A stretch of DNA of 16,424 nt from JAVBOJ01 sp031550755 (lineage in GTDB: Bacteria; Bacillota; Clostridia; Oscillospirales; UBA929). The translations under genes and the position numbers were made by a program. Where the stretch lies: positions 1-16,424 of the forward strand of contig JAVBOJ010000112.1 in the NCBI GenBank assembly GCA_031550755.1, read 5' to 3'. The notes below the pieces were generated by a model that saw only the letters and a list, made by a program, of their open reading frames with translations, was not told the origin of the DNA and did no database searches. Shown here piece by piece: positions 1-8,139 of this stretch; position 1 is the first letter of the stretch; each line of letters opens with the position of its first letter.

Positions 1-1155
1 GATCAACTGGATTTGTCGGAGGGGCTGTTGTCCTGCGTCTCGTCCTCGGAAGCCTGCAAGGCGTCGGCCGAGCCGCGCAATTACGGCCTGATGGACGGTC
101 TGCCGGAGGCCAAAGCGCTCATGGCCGGCATCATGGAGGTGTCGCCGGAGGAGCTGGTTGTGGGCGGCAATTCGAGCTTGAATCTGATGTTTGACGCGGT
201 GTCGCGCGCCTTCACCCATGGCGTCACCGAGGGCGCAACCCCTTGGGGCAAGCTGGCTTGCGTGAAATTTCTCTGCCCCGTGCCGGGCTACGACCGCCAT
301 TTTTCCATCTGCGAGCATTTTGGCATCGAGATGCTCCCGGTGCCCCTGACGGCCGACGGGCCGGACATGGCCGAGGTGGCACGGCTGGCGGCGGATCCCG
401 CGGTCAAGGGGATGTGGTGTGTTCCCAAATATTCCAATCCGGACGGAGGCTGTTATTCCGACGCGACCGTGCGCACTATTGCGGCGCTGACGCCTGCCGC
501 GCAAGACTTCCGCGTATTTTGGGACAATGCCTATGCCGTGCACGACCTCTACGAGCCGGTCTCCGTCCTGCCCATCGGCGCGGCGGCCAAGCAGGCGGGA
601 CACCCCGAGCTGGTGCTGCAATTTGCCTCCACCTCCAAGGTGACATTCCCGGGCGGCGGCATTTCGGCGGTGGCAGCCGGGCCGGAGACATTGAACTGGA
701 TCAAAAAATGCATGTTTTTCCAAACAATCGGCCATGACAAGGTCAATCAGCTCCGTCATGTGCGGTTTTTGCAGGATATTGACGGCGTTCGCGCCCATAT
801 GCGCCGCCACGCCGACCTGCTGCGCCCCAAGTTCGAGGCGGTGCAAACCGCTCTGGCGCAGAGTTTTGAGGGAACAGGCTTCGCGTCTTGGACATCGCCT
901 CGGGGCGGCTATTTCGTCAGTCTGGACGTCTATCCCGGCTGCGCGGCCCGCGTGGTGGGGCTGATGAAGGACGCCGGCGTGCTGATGACCGGCGCGGGTG
1001 CCACATGGCCGTACAAAAAAGACCCGAAGGATCAAAATATCCGCATTGCGCCGACCTGCCCGCCGGTGGCCGAACTGGTGACGGCGATGGAGCTGCTCGT
1101 GTTGTGCGTGAAGCTGGCCGTCTGCGAAAAACGGCTGGAAGAGTTGGGCGCGTAG
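1..1155 (+). CDS. Class II aspartate aminotransferase-like PLP enzyme (5' truncated)
   Basis: This is a pyridoxal-phosphate aminotransferase of the Aminotran_MocR/type II aspartate aminotransferase group, which moves an amino group between an amino acid (probably aspartate or glutamate) and a 2-oxo acid in the cytosol. The frame is open from base 1 (DQLDLSEGLL), which resembles an internal block of the family, so about 35-45 N-terminal residues lie outside the window and the TTG at 13 is not the true start. Visible landmarks are GGNSSLNLMFD (PLP phosphate region), PKYSNPDG, FWDNAYAVHDL (the Asp that contacts the PLP ring nitrogen) and STSKVTFPGGG, whose Lys (codon 637-639) should form the Schiff base. 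The C-terminal small domain is complete and ends at TAG. It is followed after 63 bp by the hydrolase gene. The family is firm; the amino acid substrate is inferred. Confidence 0.9.
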   Translation, partial: DQLDLSEGLLSCVSSSEACKASAEPRNYGLMDGLPEAKALMAGIMEVSPEELVVGGNSSLNLMFDAVSRAFTHGVTEGATPWGKLACVKFLCPVPGYDRHFSICEHFGIEMLPVPLTADGPDMAEVARLAADPAVKGMWCVPKYSNPDGGCYSDATVRTIAALTPAAQDFRVFWDNAYAVHDLYEPVSVLPIGAAAKQAGHPELVLQFASTSKVTFPGGGISAVAAGPETLNWIKKCMFFQTIGHDKVNQLRHVRFLQDIDGVRAHMRRHADLLRPKFEAVQTALAQSFEGTGFASWTSPRGGYFVSLDVYPGCAARVVGLMKDAGVLMTGAGATWPYKKDPKDQNIRIAPTCPPVAELVTAMELLVLCVKLAVCEKRLEELGA

Positions 1156-1218
1156 TCATACCGCCTCTTGTCCCCCGATATACTGAAATGATGACGATTT
1201 TTCCGGGGAGGGCTGCTC

Positions 1219-1962
1219 ATGACCGTCGAGATACGTGGCCTCAAAATCGAATACACCGACGAGGGCAAGGGGCCCGTCGTCCTGTTTTTGCACGGCTGGG
1301 CGGCGCCGGCGTCGCTCTATGCCCCGATTTTGACCCATCTGTCGCGCGGCGGTCACCGGGTGGTTGCGCCCAATATGCCCGGCGTGGGCGGTTCGCAAGA
1401 GCCGCCACGGCCTTGGGATGTGGAAGATTATGTTGACCTTGTCCAGGCGTTTTGCGACGAGCTGTCGCTCACAAAATGTGTGCTGATGGGACATTCCCAC
1501 GGCGGGCGGGTCATTTTGGCGCTGGCCTCCGGCGAACACAAATCGTTGAAAATCGACAAAATTATACTGATGGATGCCGCCGGATTGCGCCCAAAACGCG
1601 GCGCGAAATATTACATCAAGGTTTACTCCTACAAGGCCGCGAAGGCGATCTTGCACCCTTTTCCCACGCTGCGGGAGCGACTGCAAAGAAAAGCCGGCTC
1701 GGCGGATTACCGTGCGGCCTCCCCGGTTATGCGCGGGACGCTGTCCAAGCTCGTAGCGCGCGACCTGACCGACTGTCTGCCAAAAATTATGTCGCCCACA
1801 CTGCTGATTTGGGGGCAGGACGACACCGCCACGCCGCTCTATCACGCCAAAATCATGGAGGATCTGATCCCCGACGCGGGGCTGGTGGTCTTCCCGGGCG
1901 GGCATTTCGCCTGTCTGGAGAACCTGCCGGCCTGTCTGCGGGTGCTGGACGCGTTTTTATAA
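1219..1962 (+). CDS. Alpha/beta-fold hydrolase
   Basis: A 247-residue soluble alpha/beta hydrolase, close to the usual 250-280 residues for a single-domain member. The oxyanion-hole motif LHGW is at residues 24-27, the nucleophile elbow GHSHGG at 91-96 gives Ser93, the acid is probably Asp202 in WGQDD, and the base is His229 in GGHF. The triad is therefore complete and in the usual order. The cap region (about 125-180) is basic and gives no substrate clue. The ATG at 1219 follows a GGGGAGGG ribosome binding site. The stop is 21 bp before the Mur ligase start, so it is probably co-transcribed with the cell-wall genes, but that does not identify the substrate; esterase, lipase or peptidase activities are all possible. 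Confidence 0.88.
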   Translation: MTVEIRGLKIEYTDEGKGPVVLFLHGWAAPASLYAPILTHLSRGGHRVVAPNMPGVGGSQEPPRPWDVEDYVDLVQAFCDELSLTKCVLMGHSHGGRVILALASGEHKSLKIDKIILMDAAGLRPKRGAKYYIKVYSYKAAKAILHPFPTLRERLQRKAGSADYRAASPVMRGTLSKLVARDLTDCLPKIMSPTLLIWGQDDTATPLYHAKIMEDLIPDAGLVVFPGGHFACLENLPACLRVLDAFL

Positions 1963-1983
1963 TCTCCGAAAGGTGGGCAAAAT

Positions 1984-3528
1984 TTGGATTTTCTGTACAT
2001 CCTGCTGCCGGTCTACAGCTTGTCGATGCTCTGCGCCTGCCTGACCTTCGTCCATATGCTCCAGCTCTCGTCCTACCAGACGCCGGGCTACCGGCGGTGG
2101 CTGTCCGGCCGTGCCGGCGGCGTGTTCGGCAAACTGGTGCCGGCGGCGCTCGCGCCGGTCTGTCTGCTGGCGGGGGAGGACTGGGCGGCGCTTGTCGCCG
2201 CAGGGCTTTTCGCGCTTTTGGCGCTTCTCAACGCCCCGGCGCGACGCGCCAAAAAACCGCTGGCTTACACCGCCCGGGTGTGGCGGCTGCTGACTGCCGT
2301 GGCGCTGCTGACGATTCTCGTCGCGGCAATCGCCGCGTGTTTGCCGCCGCTGTGGGCGTTGGTCACAATGGCTGCCGCGTACCTGTTTTTGCCGATATTG
2401 GCATGTTTGGCCAATATTTTGACATTTCCGGTGCAGAAAATGGTCAACAACGGATACATCCGGGACGCGCGGCGTATCCTGCGGGCGCATCCCCACCTCG
2501 TCATCATCGGCGTGACCGGCAGTTACGGCAAAACCAGCGCCAAATATTTCCTCACCCATTTTTTGTCCCAGACCTACAACACCCTCATGACGCCCGAGAG
2601 CTACAACACCCCGATGGGCATTGTACGCACTGTGCGCGAACAGCTTCGCGCCACGCACGACGTTTTCGTCTGCGAGATGGGCGCGCGGCATGTGGGCGAT
2701 ATCCGCGAGCTGTGCGACATTGTACATCCGAAATATGGAATGATTACATCCATTGGCCCGCAGCACTTAGAAACGTTTTTTACGCTGGAGAACATCATTT
2801 CCACCAAATTTGAGCTGATTGACGCCCTGCCGGAGGACGGTCTGGCGTTTTTGAACCGGGGCAACCCGCATATCGCCGGGCATACGCCCGGAAAACCCGC
2901 CGTCTCTTATGGTGTGGACGGCGATTTTGACTACGGCGCGTATGATTTGCGGGTGGACAGCCGCGGCTGTCATTTTACCCTGCGCGCCCGGGGGGAACCC
3001 TACGCCTTCCAGACGCCGCTGATCGGGCGGCACAATGTGGAAAATATTACCGGAGCGGTGGCGGCGGCGCACACGCTGGGCGTGCCGATGCCCAAAATTC
3101 AGGCCGCCGCGCGGACGCTAAAGCCTGTGCCGCACCGGCTGGAGCTCACCCGCGCGCCGGGGCTGACCATCATCGACGACGCGTTCAACGCCAATCCGGC
3201 CGGGGCGGCGGCCGCGCTGGATGCCCTGTCCCTGTTTGACGGGATGAAAATTCTCATCACGCCGGGCTTTGTGGAGCTGGGCGCACGGCAGGAGGAATGC
3301 AATCAAACCCTTGGGCAGCAAGCGGCGGCGGTCTGCGACTTTGTCTGTCTGGTCGGTCGGGAGCAAACCAAAAGCATTCATGCCGGGCTTTTGGAGGCCG
3401 GTCTGCCGGACAACTGTACGGCGGTCTGCGCCACCTTCGACGAGGCCATGGGCATCGCGCGTATGCTGGACGCCGCCGGGCGGGAAAAATTTGTTCTGCT
3501 GGAAAACGATTTACCGGACAATTATTAA
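1984..3528 (+). CDS. murF: MurF-type Mur ligase with a membrane-spanning N terminus
   Basis: A probable UDP-N-acetylmuramoyl-tripeptide:D-alanyl-D-alanine ligase, the ATP-dependent enzyme that completes the peptidoglycan pentapeptide precursor. The ATP site GVTGSYGKTS is at residues 176-185, EMGARHVGDI at 231-240, SIGPQHLETF at 256-265, GRHNVENITGA at 348-358 and DDAFNANPAG at 398-407, all MurF-like. The first 150 residues are unusual: in place of the soluble UDP-sugar-binding domain there are hydrophobic segments at about 3-28, 51-82 and 102-148, predicted as several transmembrane helices. The TTG start at 1984 follows AAAGGTGG (1969-1976) at 7-nt spacing; the first in-frame ATG downstream would cut into helix one. 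It lies 14 bp before ddl, which supplies the D-Ala-D-Ala. MurF identity is strong; exact substrate and membrane topology are inferred. Confidence 0.87.
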   Translation: MDFLYILLPVYSLSMLCACLTFVHMLQLSSYQTPGYRRWLSGRAGGVFGKLVPAALAPVCLLAGEDWAALVAAGLFALLALLNAPARRAKKPLAYTARVWRLLTAVALLTILVAAIAACLPPLWALVTMAAAYLFLPILACLANILTFPVQKMVNNGYIRDARRILRAHPHLVIIGVTGSYGKTSAKYFLTHFLSQTYNTLMTPESYNTPMGIVRTVREQLRATHDVFVCEMGARHVGDIRELCDIVHPKYGMITSIGPQHLETFFTLENIISTKFELIDALPEDGLAFLNRGNPHIAGHTPGKPAVSYGVDGDFDYGAYDLRVDSRGCHFTLRARGEPYAFQTPLIGRHNVENITGAVAAAHTLGVPMPKIQAAARTLKPVPHRLELTRAPGLTIIDDAFNANPAGAAAALDALSLFDGMKILITPGFVELGARQEECNQTLGQQAAAVCDFVCLVGREQTKSIHAGLLEAGLPDNCTAVCATFDEAMGIARMLDAAGREKFVLLENDLPDNY

Positions 3529-3542
3529 GGAGGCGCAAGCCC

Positions 3543-4742
3543 ATGAAAATACAAGTCGGCGTATTCTTCGGCGGCCGGAGCGTGGAGCATGAGGTGTCCA
3601 TCATCTCGGCCATGCAGGCCATCGCCGCGCTGGATCGGGACAAATACGACGCCGTCCCGGTCTACATCACCAAGGAGGGCCATTTTTACACCGGGGAGGG
3701 CTTCTCCGACGTCACCGCCTACCGGGACATCCCGGCGCTGCTGAAGCAGGGCGCACGGGTGCTTTTGGCGTCCGACGGGGAGCAGGCGGCGCTTGTGCGC
3801 CATCCGGCCCGCAAATTCGGCGAGAACACGCTGGCGCGGCTGGACGTGGCGCTGCCGGTGGTGCACGGCACCAACGTCGAGGACGGGACGCTGCAGGGAC
3901 TGCTGGACAGCCTCGGGCTGCCTTATGCCGGGCCGGACGTGCTGTCGTCGGCGCTGTGCATGGACAAAGCCGCCGCCAAAACGCTGCTGAAGGAGGAAGG
4001 CATCCCGGTTTTGCCGTGGCTGACCGTTTGGACGCATACGTATGCCGCCGACGAGGCGGGCGTACTGGAGAAAATTGAGCAGACATTTTCCTATCCGGTC
4101 ATTGTCAAGCCGGTCAACCTCGGCTCCAGCGTCGGCATTTCCAAGGCGTCCGGCCGCGAGAGCCTGCGCGACGCGCTGGCGCTGGCCTTTCAGTTTGCCC
4201 GGCGGGTGTTGGTCGAGCCGGCGGTCGTCTCCCTGCGGGAGATCAACTGCGCCGTGTTGGGCGATGTGGAAACGGCCCGCCCCTCGGTGTGCGAGGAGCC
4301 GGCCGGCAGCGACGAAATTCTCAGCTATAAGGACAAATATCTTTCGAACAGCAAGGGCGGCAAGGCTTCCGGCGGGATGAGCTCGCTGCGCCGGAAGATT
4401 CCCGCAGACCTGTCACCCGAGCTTGCCGCCACGGTGGAGACACTGGCGGTGCAAACCTTTCAGACCCTCGGTTGCCGGGGTGTTGCCCGGGTGGACTTTC
4501 TTTTGGACGAGGCGACCGGCGGACTGTTTGTCAACGAGATCAACACCATTCCCGGTTCGCTGGCGTTTTATCTGTGGGAGCCGGCGGGCGTGCCGTTTCC
4601 CAAACTGCTCGACGAGCTGATTTCATTGGCCTTTGCCCGGGCGCGGGAGCGCCGGGGATTGTCGTTTAGCTTTGAGACCAATATTTTGGCCGGGGTCACC
4701 CTCGGCGGGAAAACCGGAAAATTGAACGGAGGAAGAAAATGA
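3543..4742 (+). CDS. ddl: D-alanine--D-alanine ligase
   Basis: An ATP-grasp ligase of 399 residues that joins two D-alanines for the peptidoglycan stem peptide. The N-terminal motif GGRSVEHEVS is at residues 10-19, HGTNVEDGTLQG at 108-119, MDKAAAK at 140-146, the ATP-grasp block VKPVNLGSSVG at 188-198, the omega-loop DKYLS at 264-268 (the Lys-Tyr pair is typical of D-Ala-D-Ala rather than VanA-type ligases) and the metal-binding NEINTIPG at 331-338. The frame is open upstream of 3543, but this ATG has an ideal AAGGAGG (3527-3533) and begins with the canonical KIQVGVFFGG. The protein is somewhat longer than the usual 300-370 residues. Its TGA overlaps the next start in ATGA, which suggests translational coupling. 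The residues after NTIPG (SLAFYLWEP) differ from the familiar MTSHS-type sequence, so second-substrate choice is less certain. Confidence 0.93.
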   Translation: MKIQVGVFFGGRSVEHEVSIISAMQAIAALDRDKYDAVPVYITKEGHFYTGEGFSDVTAYRDIPALLKQGARVLLASDGEQAALVRHPARKFGENTLARLDVALPVVHGTNVEDGTLQGLLDSLGLPYAGPDVLSSALCMDKAAAKTLLKEEGIPVLPWLTVWTHTYAADEAGVLEKIEQTFSYPVIVKPVNLGSSVGISKASGRESLRDALALAFQFARRVLVEPAVVSLREINCAVLGDVETARPSVCEEPAGSDEILSYKDKYLSNSKGGKASGGMSSLRRKIPADLSPELAATVETLAVQTFQTLGCRGVARVDFLLDEATGGLFVNEINTIPGSLAFYLWEPAGVPFPKLLDELISLAFARARERRGLSFSFETNILAGVTLGGKTGKLNGGRK

Positions 4743-6427
4743 AATTTCAGGACATGACCTACACCCGCGTGACGCCGCAAGAGGTTGCGCCGCAGATGGC
4801 CGAGCTCACCCGGCGGATGAGGGAGGAGCCCACCGCCGCCGGGGCGCTGGACGCGTTTTTTGCCTATCAAAAGCTGTCCGACCGCCTGTACACCATGGAA
4901 TCGCTGTCCTATGCGCGGTTTTCCCTCAACACCGCCGACGCGTTTTACTCGGCGGAGAACGATTTTTACGACGAAAACACCCCGCTGTTTCAAGAGCTGG
5001 TTCAGACGTTTTACAAGGCGCTGGTCACCTCGCCGCACCGCGCGGCGCTGGAGGGCGAGCTGGGCAGCCTGCTGTTTCTCAACATTGAGCTGGAAATGAA
5101 GGCCTTCGACCCCAAAATCGTTCCCGATTTGCAGGAGGAAAACCGGCTGGTCACCGCCTACTCCAAGCTGATCGCCTCGGCGGCCATTGCGTTTGACGGC
5201 AAGACCCTCAATCTGTCCCAGATGACGCCGTATGAGCAGTCGCCCGACCGGGCGGTGCGCGAGGCGGCGGTGCGCGCCAAGGCGGGCTTTTTCCTCAGCC
5301 ACGGCGAGGAGTTTGACAGGATTTTCGACGATTTGGTGAAGGTGCGCACCCGCATGGCGCGTGCGCTGGGCTTCGAGAATTTCGTCGAGATGGGTTATTG
5401 CCGCATGGGCCGCAACTGTTACAACGCCGCCGACGTGGAGGCGTTCCGGCAGAATGTAAAGCAGTACATCGTGCCGGTGGTGCAAAAGCTCAAGGCCGCG
5501 CAGGCCGGGCGGCTGGGGCTGTCCTCCCTGATGGTCTACGATGACGCGCTGATGTTCCCGTCCGGCAACGCCAAGCCCAAGGGCACGCCGGAGGAGATTT
5601 TTGCCCACGGCAAGACCATGTATCACGAGCTGTCGCCCGAAACGGCGGAGTTTATCGACTTTATGCTGGCAAACGATCTGTTTGACGTGCTGGCGCGGCC
5701 GGGCAAAATGGCCGGAGGCTACTGCACCAACCTTCCTGACTACGGCTCGCCGTTTATTTTCGCCAACTTCAACGGCACCTCGGGCGATATCGACGTGCTG
5801 ACCCACGAAGCCGGGCACGCGCTGGCCAATTTCCTTTCCCGCAACGACAGGATAGGCGAGCTGCGCCAGCCGACGCTGGAATCCTGCGAGGTCCATTCCA
5901 TGTCGATGGAGTTTTTCACCTGGCCGTGGATGAACGGCTTTTTCGCCGAGCAGACCGAGAAATACCACTACGCGCATCTGTCCGACGCGCTGATTTTCCT
6001 GCCCTACGGCGTTATTGTGGACGCCTTCCAGCATAAAATTTACGCCGAGCCGGACATGACGCCCAAGCAGCGCAAGGACTGCTGGCTGTCGTTGGAGGCC
6101 GGTTTCCGCCCGTGGCTGGGGCTGGACGGCGTCCCGTTTTACGGCGAGGGTGGCCGCTGGCAGGCGCAGGGACATATTTATGAACGTCCGTTTTATTATA
6201 TTGATTACTGCTTGGCGCAAACCGTGGCGCTGGATTTCTGGGCGGCCATGCAGGACGACTACAAGGACGCCTGGCGGCGCTATTTGGCGCTGGTCAAAAA
6301 GGGCGGGCACAACACCTTCAACGAGCTGGTGACCGGGGCGGATTTCCCGCTGCCGTTCGAACACGGCGCGCTGGAGACGGTGGCGACGGCCGCGACAAAA
6401 TGGCTGGAGACGAAATCCCCCGTGTAG
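4739..6427 (+). CDS. M3-family zinc oligoendopeptidase (PepF-like)
   Basis: A 562-residue cytosolic metallopeptidase of family M3 that cuts short peptides, in line with the usual 560-600 residues of bacterial oligoendopeptidase F relatives. The zinc motif HEAGH is at residues 356-360 (ligands His356 and His360, catalytic Glu357). Glu384 in ESCEVHSMSMEFF stands 24 residues after the second His, as expected for the third ligand. The C-terminal YYIDYCLAQ block (starting near 6198) is also typical of the family. No signal peptide is seen. The ATG sits in an ATGA overlap with ddl and is preceded by GGAGG at 4728-4732. It is the last gene of the first plus-strand group. A role in peptide recycling is family knowledge; a specific link to cell-wall peptides would be speculation. 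Confidence 0.93.
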   Translation: MKFQDMTYTRVTPQEVAPQMAELTRRMREEPTAAGALDAFFAYQKLSDRLYTMESLSYARFSLNTADAFYSAENDFYDENTPLFQELVQTFYKALVTSPHRAALEGELGSLLFLNIELEMKAFDPKIVPDLQEENRLVTAYSKLIASAAIAFDGKTLNLSQMTPYEQSPDRAVREAAVRAKAGFFLSHGEEFDRIFDDLVKVRTRMARALGFENFVEMGYCRMGRNCYNAADVEAFRQNVKQYIVPVVQKLKAAQAGRLGLSSLMVYDDALMFPSGNAKPKGTPEEIFAHGKTMYHELSPETAEFIDFMLANDLFDVLARPGKMAGGYCTNLPDYGSPFIFANFNGTSGDIDVLTHEAGHALANFLSRNDRIGELRQPTLESCEVHSMSMEFFTWPWMNGFFAEQTEKYHYAHLSDALIFLPYGVIVDAFQHKIYAEPDMTPKQRKDCWLSLEAGFRPWLGLDGVPFYGEGGRWQAQGHIYERPFYYIDYCLAQTVALDFWAAMQDDYKDAWRRYLALVKKGGHNTFNELVTGADFPLPFEHGALETVATAATKWLETKSPV

Positions 6428-6510
6428 GGGCTGGCGCCATGCCCCCTTTATACAAGGGGGTGGCCGAAGGCCGGGGGATTGTGTAGGCGGGACGCCGGGG
6501 GTGGCGTCCC
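6425..6510. repeat. Hairpin cluster between convergent genes, probable dispersed repeat or terminator
   Basis: Four hairpins are packed between the M3 peptidase stop and the ArsC-like stop: GGGGC/GCCCC around a central TGGCGCCA (6427-6445), CCCCCTT/AAGGGGG with a 5-nt loop (6442-6460, sharing bases with the first, so they are mutually exclusive), GGCC/GGCC with a GAA loop (6462-6472), and GGGACGCC/GGCGTCCC with a 6-nt loop (6489-6510). None has a clean T run on either strand, so they are poor textbook terminators, although their position suggests they end transcription in both directions. The composition resembles short G/C-rich dispersed repeats I associate with clostridial genomes; that part is recollection, not a search. 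Confidence 0.5.
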
Positions 6511-6852
6511 TTACGCCCACTCCTTCCAAACCTCCGGGCAGTACCCCACCGTGGCCTGTTTTCCGTTGCGCACGATGGGCGTTTTGAACAGCCCGGGATT
6601 GGACAGCAGCTTTTCCTCCTTGTCGCTCTCGTACGCCAGATGCGCGATGAAGCAGCGCTCGTAATCCTTGGAGGTTTCGTCTATCAGGGCGGCCAGCCCG
6701 CCGACGGCGGCCTTGACGTTTTTGTATTCCCCGGGGCTCATCCCGTAGCGCAGCAGGTCGATGCTCTGGAATTTGACGCCCCGCTCCTTAAAATAACGCT
6801 CGGCTTTTTTGGTGTCGAAGCACTTCGACTTTCCGAAAATCTGAATGTTCAT
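6511..6852 (-). CDS. ArsC/Spx-family thioredoxin-fold protein
   Basis: A 113-residue protein of the arsenate reductase (ArsC)/Spx/YffB family. It begins with the thioredoxin-fold strand MNIQIFGKSKC and has a single Cys at position 11 (KCFDTKKA, aligned with the CDT motif of YffB-like members). It ends with the cis-Pro region TPIVRNG and GYCPEVWKEW. There is no CxxC in the first loop, which argues against a redox-switched Spx and for an ArsC/YffB-like reductase of unknown substrate. The frame stays open upstream to 6960, but the ATG at 6852 is 7 nt after GGAGG and starts exactly at the first beta strand. It is transcribed away from the MmcQ/YjbR gene and from the promoter at 6872-6900. No ars operon partners are nearby, so arsenate reduction should not be assumed. 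Confidence 0.88.
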   Translation of the reverse strand: MNIQIFGKSKCFDTKKAERYFKERGVKFQSIDLLRYGMSPGEYKNVKAAVGGLAALIDETSKDYERCFIAHLAYESDKEEKLLSNPGLFKTPIVRNGKQATVGYCPEVWKEWA

Positions 6853-6871
6853 GACCATTCCTCCCGGCAAA

Positions 6872-6900
6872 ATTGTACCGCATCCGGTTACAAAAGACAA
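6872..6900 (-). promoter_or_regulatory. Probable sigma-A promoter of the ArsC/Spx-like gene
   Basis: On the minus strand, TTGTCT (6895-6900) and TACAAT (6872-6877) are separated by 17 bp. The predicted start of transcription is close to 6865, leaving only a short leader in which the ribosome binding site sits. Matches are 4/6 and 5/6 to consensus. Confidence 0.55.
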
Positions 6901-6919
6901 CGAGAAATGAGGGATTCCC

Positions 6920-7276
6920 ATGACAAAAGAACAGATCGCGGCGCGGTGCCTGTCCCACAAGGCCGCAGCCTTCGACTTTCAGGCCGACTGGCAGGCCGAC
7001 CGTTTTTCGGTGGGCGGCAAGATGTTTGCCATGCTGGGCGGGGACAAGCAGGGCACCCCGATTTTTACGGTCAAATGCGACCCCATGCTCTCGGAGCTTT
7101 TGCGGCGGGAATATCCCGACATTGTGCCGGGCTATTATATGAACAAGCAGCACTGGGTGTCGGTGTATTATGAAAAAAACACCGTCCCGGACGCCGAGCT
7201 GGAGCGGCTGATTGCCGGCGGATATGAGGCGATTTTGGCCGCGCTGCCCCGCAAGACGCGGGAGAGTTTGTTATGA
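6920..7276 (+). CDS. MmcQ/YjbR-family protein
   Basis: A 118-residue protein of the MmcQ/YjbR family, which has a CyaY-like fold and is often described as a predicted DNA-binding protein; the molecular function is not established. The family signature PGYYMNKQHWVSV is at residues 70-82, and the preceding KMFAMLG and FTVKCDP strands fit as well. Length is normal for the family. The ATG at 6920 follows GAGGGA, a modest ribosome binding site. The TGA overlaps the start of the RpiR-type regulator in ATGA, so the two are probably translated together. No clear plus-strand promoter was found in the 67-bp gap shared with the divergent gene. Confidence 0.9.
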   Translation: MTKEQIAARCLSHKAAAFDFQADWQADRFSVGGKMFAMLGGDKQGTPIFTVKCDPMLSELLRREYPDIVPGYYMNKQHWVSVYYEKNTVPDAELERLIAGGYEAILAALPRKTRESLL

Positions 7277-8139
7277 ACGATCAGCCGTTGTCCAAGCTGC
7301 AAAACGGCCTGCCGTCTTTTTCCAAAGGTCAGCGCGCCATTGCGCAGTATATTTTGCGGCACTATGACAAGGCCGCGTTTATGACGGCCAGCCGGCTCGG
7401 CGAGGCCGCCGGCGTCAGCGAATCCACCGTGGTGCGGTTTGCCTCCGAGCTGGGCTATGAAGGCTATCCGGCGCTGCAAAAGTCGTTGCAGGAGGTCATC
7501 CGCAATCGCCTGACCGCCGTCCAGCGCATGGAGGTCACGGTGGACAGGCTGGGCGGGCAGGATGTGCTGCACACGGTGCTCCTGTCGGACATTGAAAAAA
7601 TCCGGCTGACCCTGCTGGAAACCGACGCCGGAGCCTTTGAGCGAGCCGCCGACGCGCTGGCCGCCGCCCAAAACGTCTATATTTTGGGTGCGCGCTCCTC
7701 GGCGTCGCTGGCGGGATTTTTGGGATTTTATCTGAATCTGCTGTTTGACCGGGTCAAGGTGCTTTCGGCGTCGTCGGTCGGCGAGCTCATCGAGCAAATG
7801 CCGCGCATCGGGCCGGACGACGTGCTGGTGGGCATCAGCTTCCCGCGTTACTCCCACAGCACCGTGCAGGTCATGCGACATGCCCGTGAGATGGGCGCGC
7901 GCGTCATCGCCCTCACCGACAGCCGGCACTCTCCGCTGGTGCCGCTGTCCGACCACGCCCTGTTGGCCAAGAGCGACATGGCGTCGTTTGCCGACTCGCT
8001 GGTCGCGCCGCTGTCGCTCATCAACGCGCTGATCGTGGCGCTCGGTATGCGCAAAAAAGAGGAGGTGTCCTTCTTGCTGTCCAAACTCGAGACCGTCTGG
8101 GACGCCTATGATGTCTATGAAAAATCCGACCAGATCTGA
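7273..8139 (+). CDS. RpiR/MurR-family transcriptional regulator (HTH + SIS domain)
   Basis: A 288-residue one-component regulator. The N-terminal RpiR helix-turn-helix (about residues 10-80) contains the recognisable SRLGEAAGVSESTVVRFASELG; the C-terminal SIS domain (about 133-260), which binds phosphosugars in this family, starts with VYILGARSSASLAGF and continues through the DDVLVGISFPRYSHSTV loop. Such proteins usually control sugar-phosphate, amino-sugar or MurNAc metabolism. None of its immediate neighbours is a sugar catabolic gene, so its targets are unknown. The ATG overlaps the upstream stop by 4 nt and has GGAGA 7 nt upstream. Its end overlaps the flavoprotein gene by 23-32 nt depending on the start chosen there. 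Confidence 0.92.
   Translation: MNDQPLSKLQNGLPSFSKGQRAIAQYILRHYDKAAFMTASRLGEAAGVSESTVVRFASELGYEGYPALQKSLQEVIRNRLTAVQRMEVTVDRLGGQDVLHTVLLSDIEKIRLTLLETDAGAFERAADALAAAQNVYILGARSSASLAGFLGFYLNLLFDRVKVLSASSVGELIEQMPRIGPDDVLVGISFPRYSHSTVQVMRHAREMGARVIALTDSRHSPLVPLSDHALLAKSDMASFADSLVAPLSLINALIVALGMRKKEEVSFLLSKLETVWDAYDVYEKSDQI

Noticed and set aside
1156..1218. TATACT (1179-1184) as a promoter for the hydrolase gene
   Set aside because: No acceptable -35 at the proper distance; the gap looks like a simple intra-operon spacer.
2418..2446. TTGACA inside the MurF-type gene
   Set aside because: No -10 element is found at 16-18 bp; the sequence encodes conserved hydrophobic residues.
1452..2813. Plus-strand open frame of 453 codons
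   Set aside because: It overlaps the hydrolase and the MurF-type gene in another frame; the translation is Arg/Ala-rich without motifs.
4568..6529. Long minus-strand open frame of about 650 codons opposite ddl and the M3 peptidase
   Set aside because: It is antisense to two genes with clear catalytic motifs, is rich in Arg, His and Gln as GC-rich antisense frames are, and has no recognisable domain.
6511..6960. Longer 149-residue version of the ArsC/Spx-like protein
   Set aside because: The extra 36 residues run through the promoter and the divergent gene start and do not resemble the family; the ATG at 6852 has the ribosome binding site.
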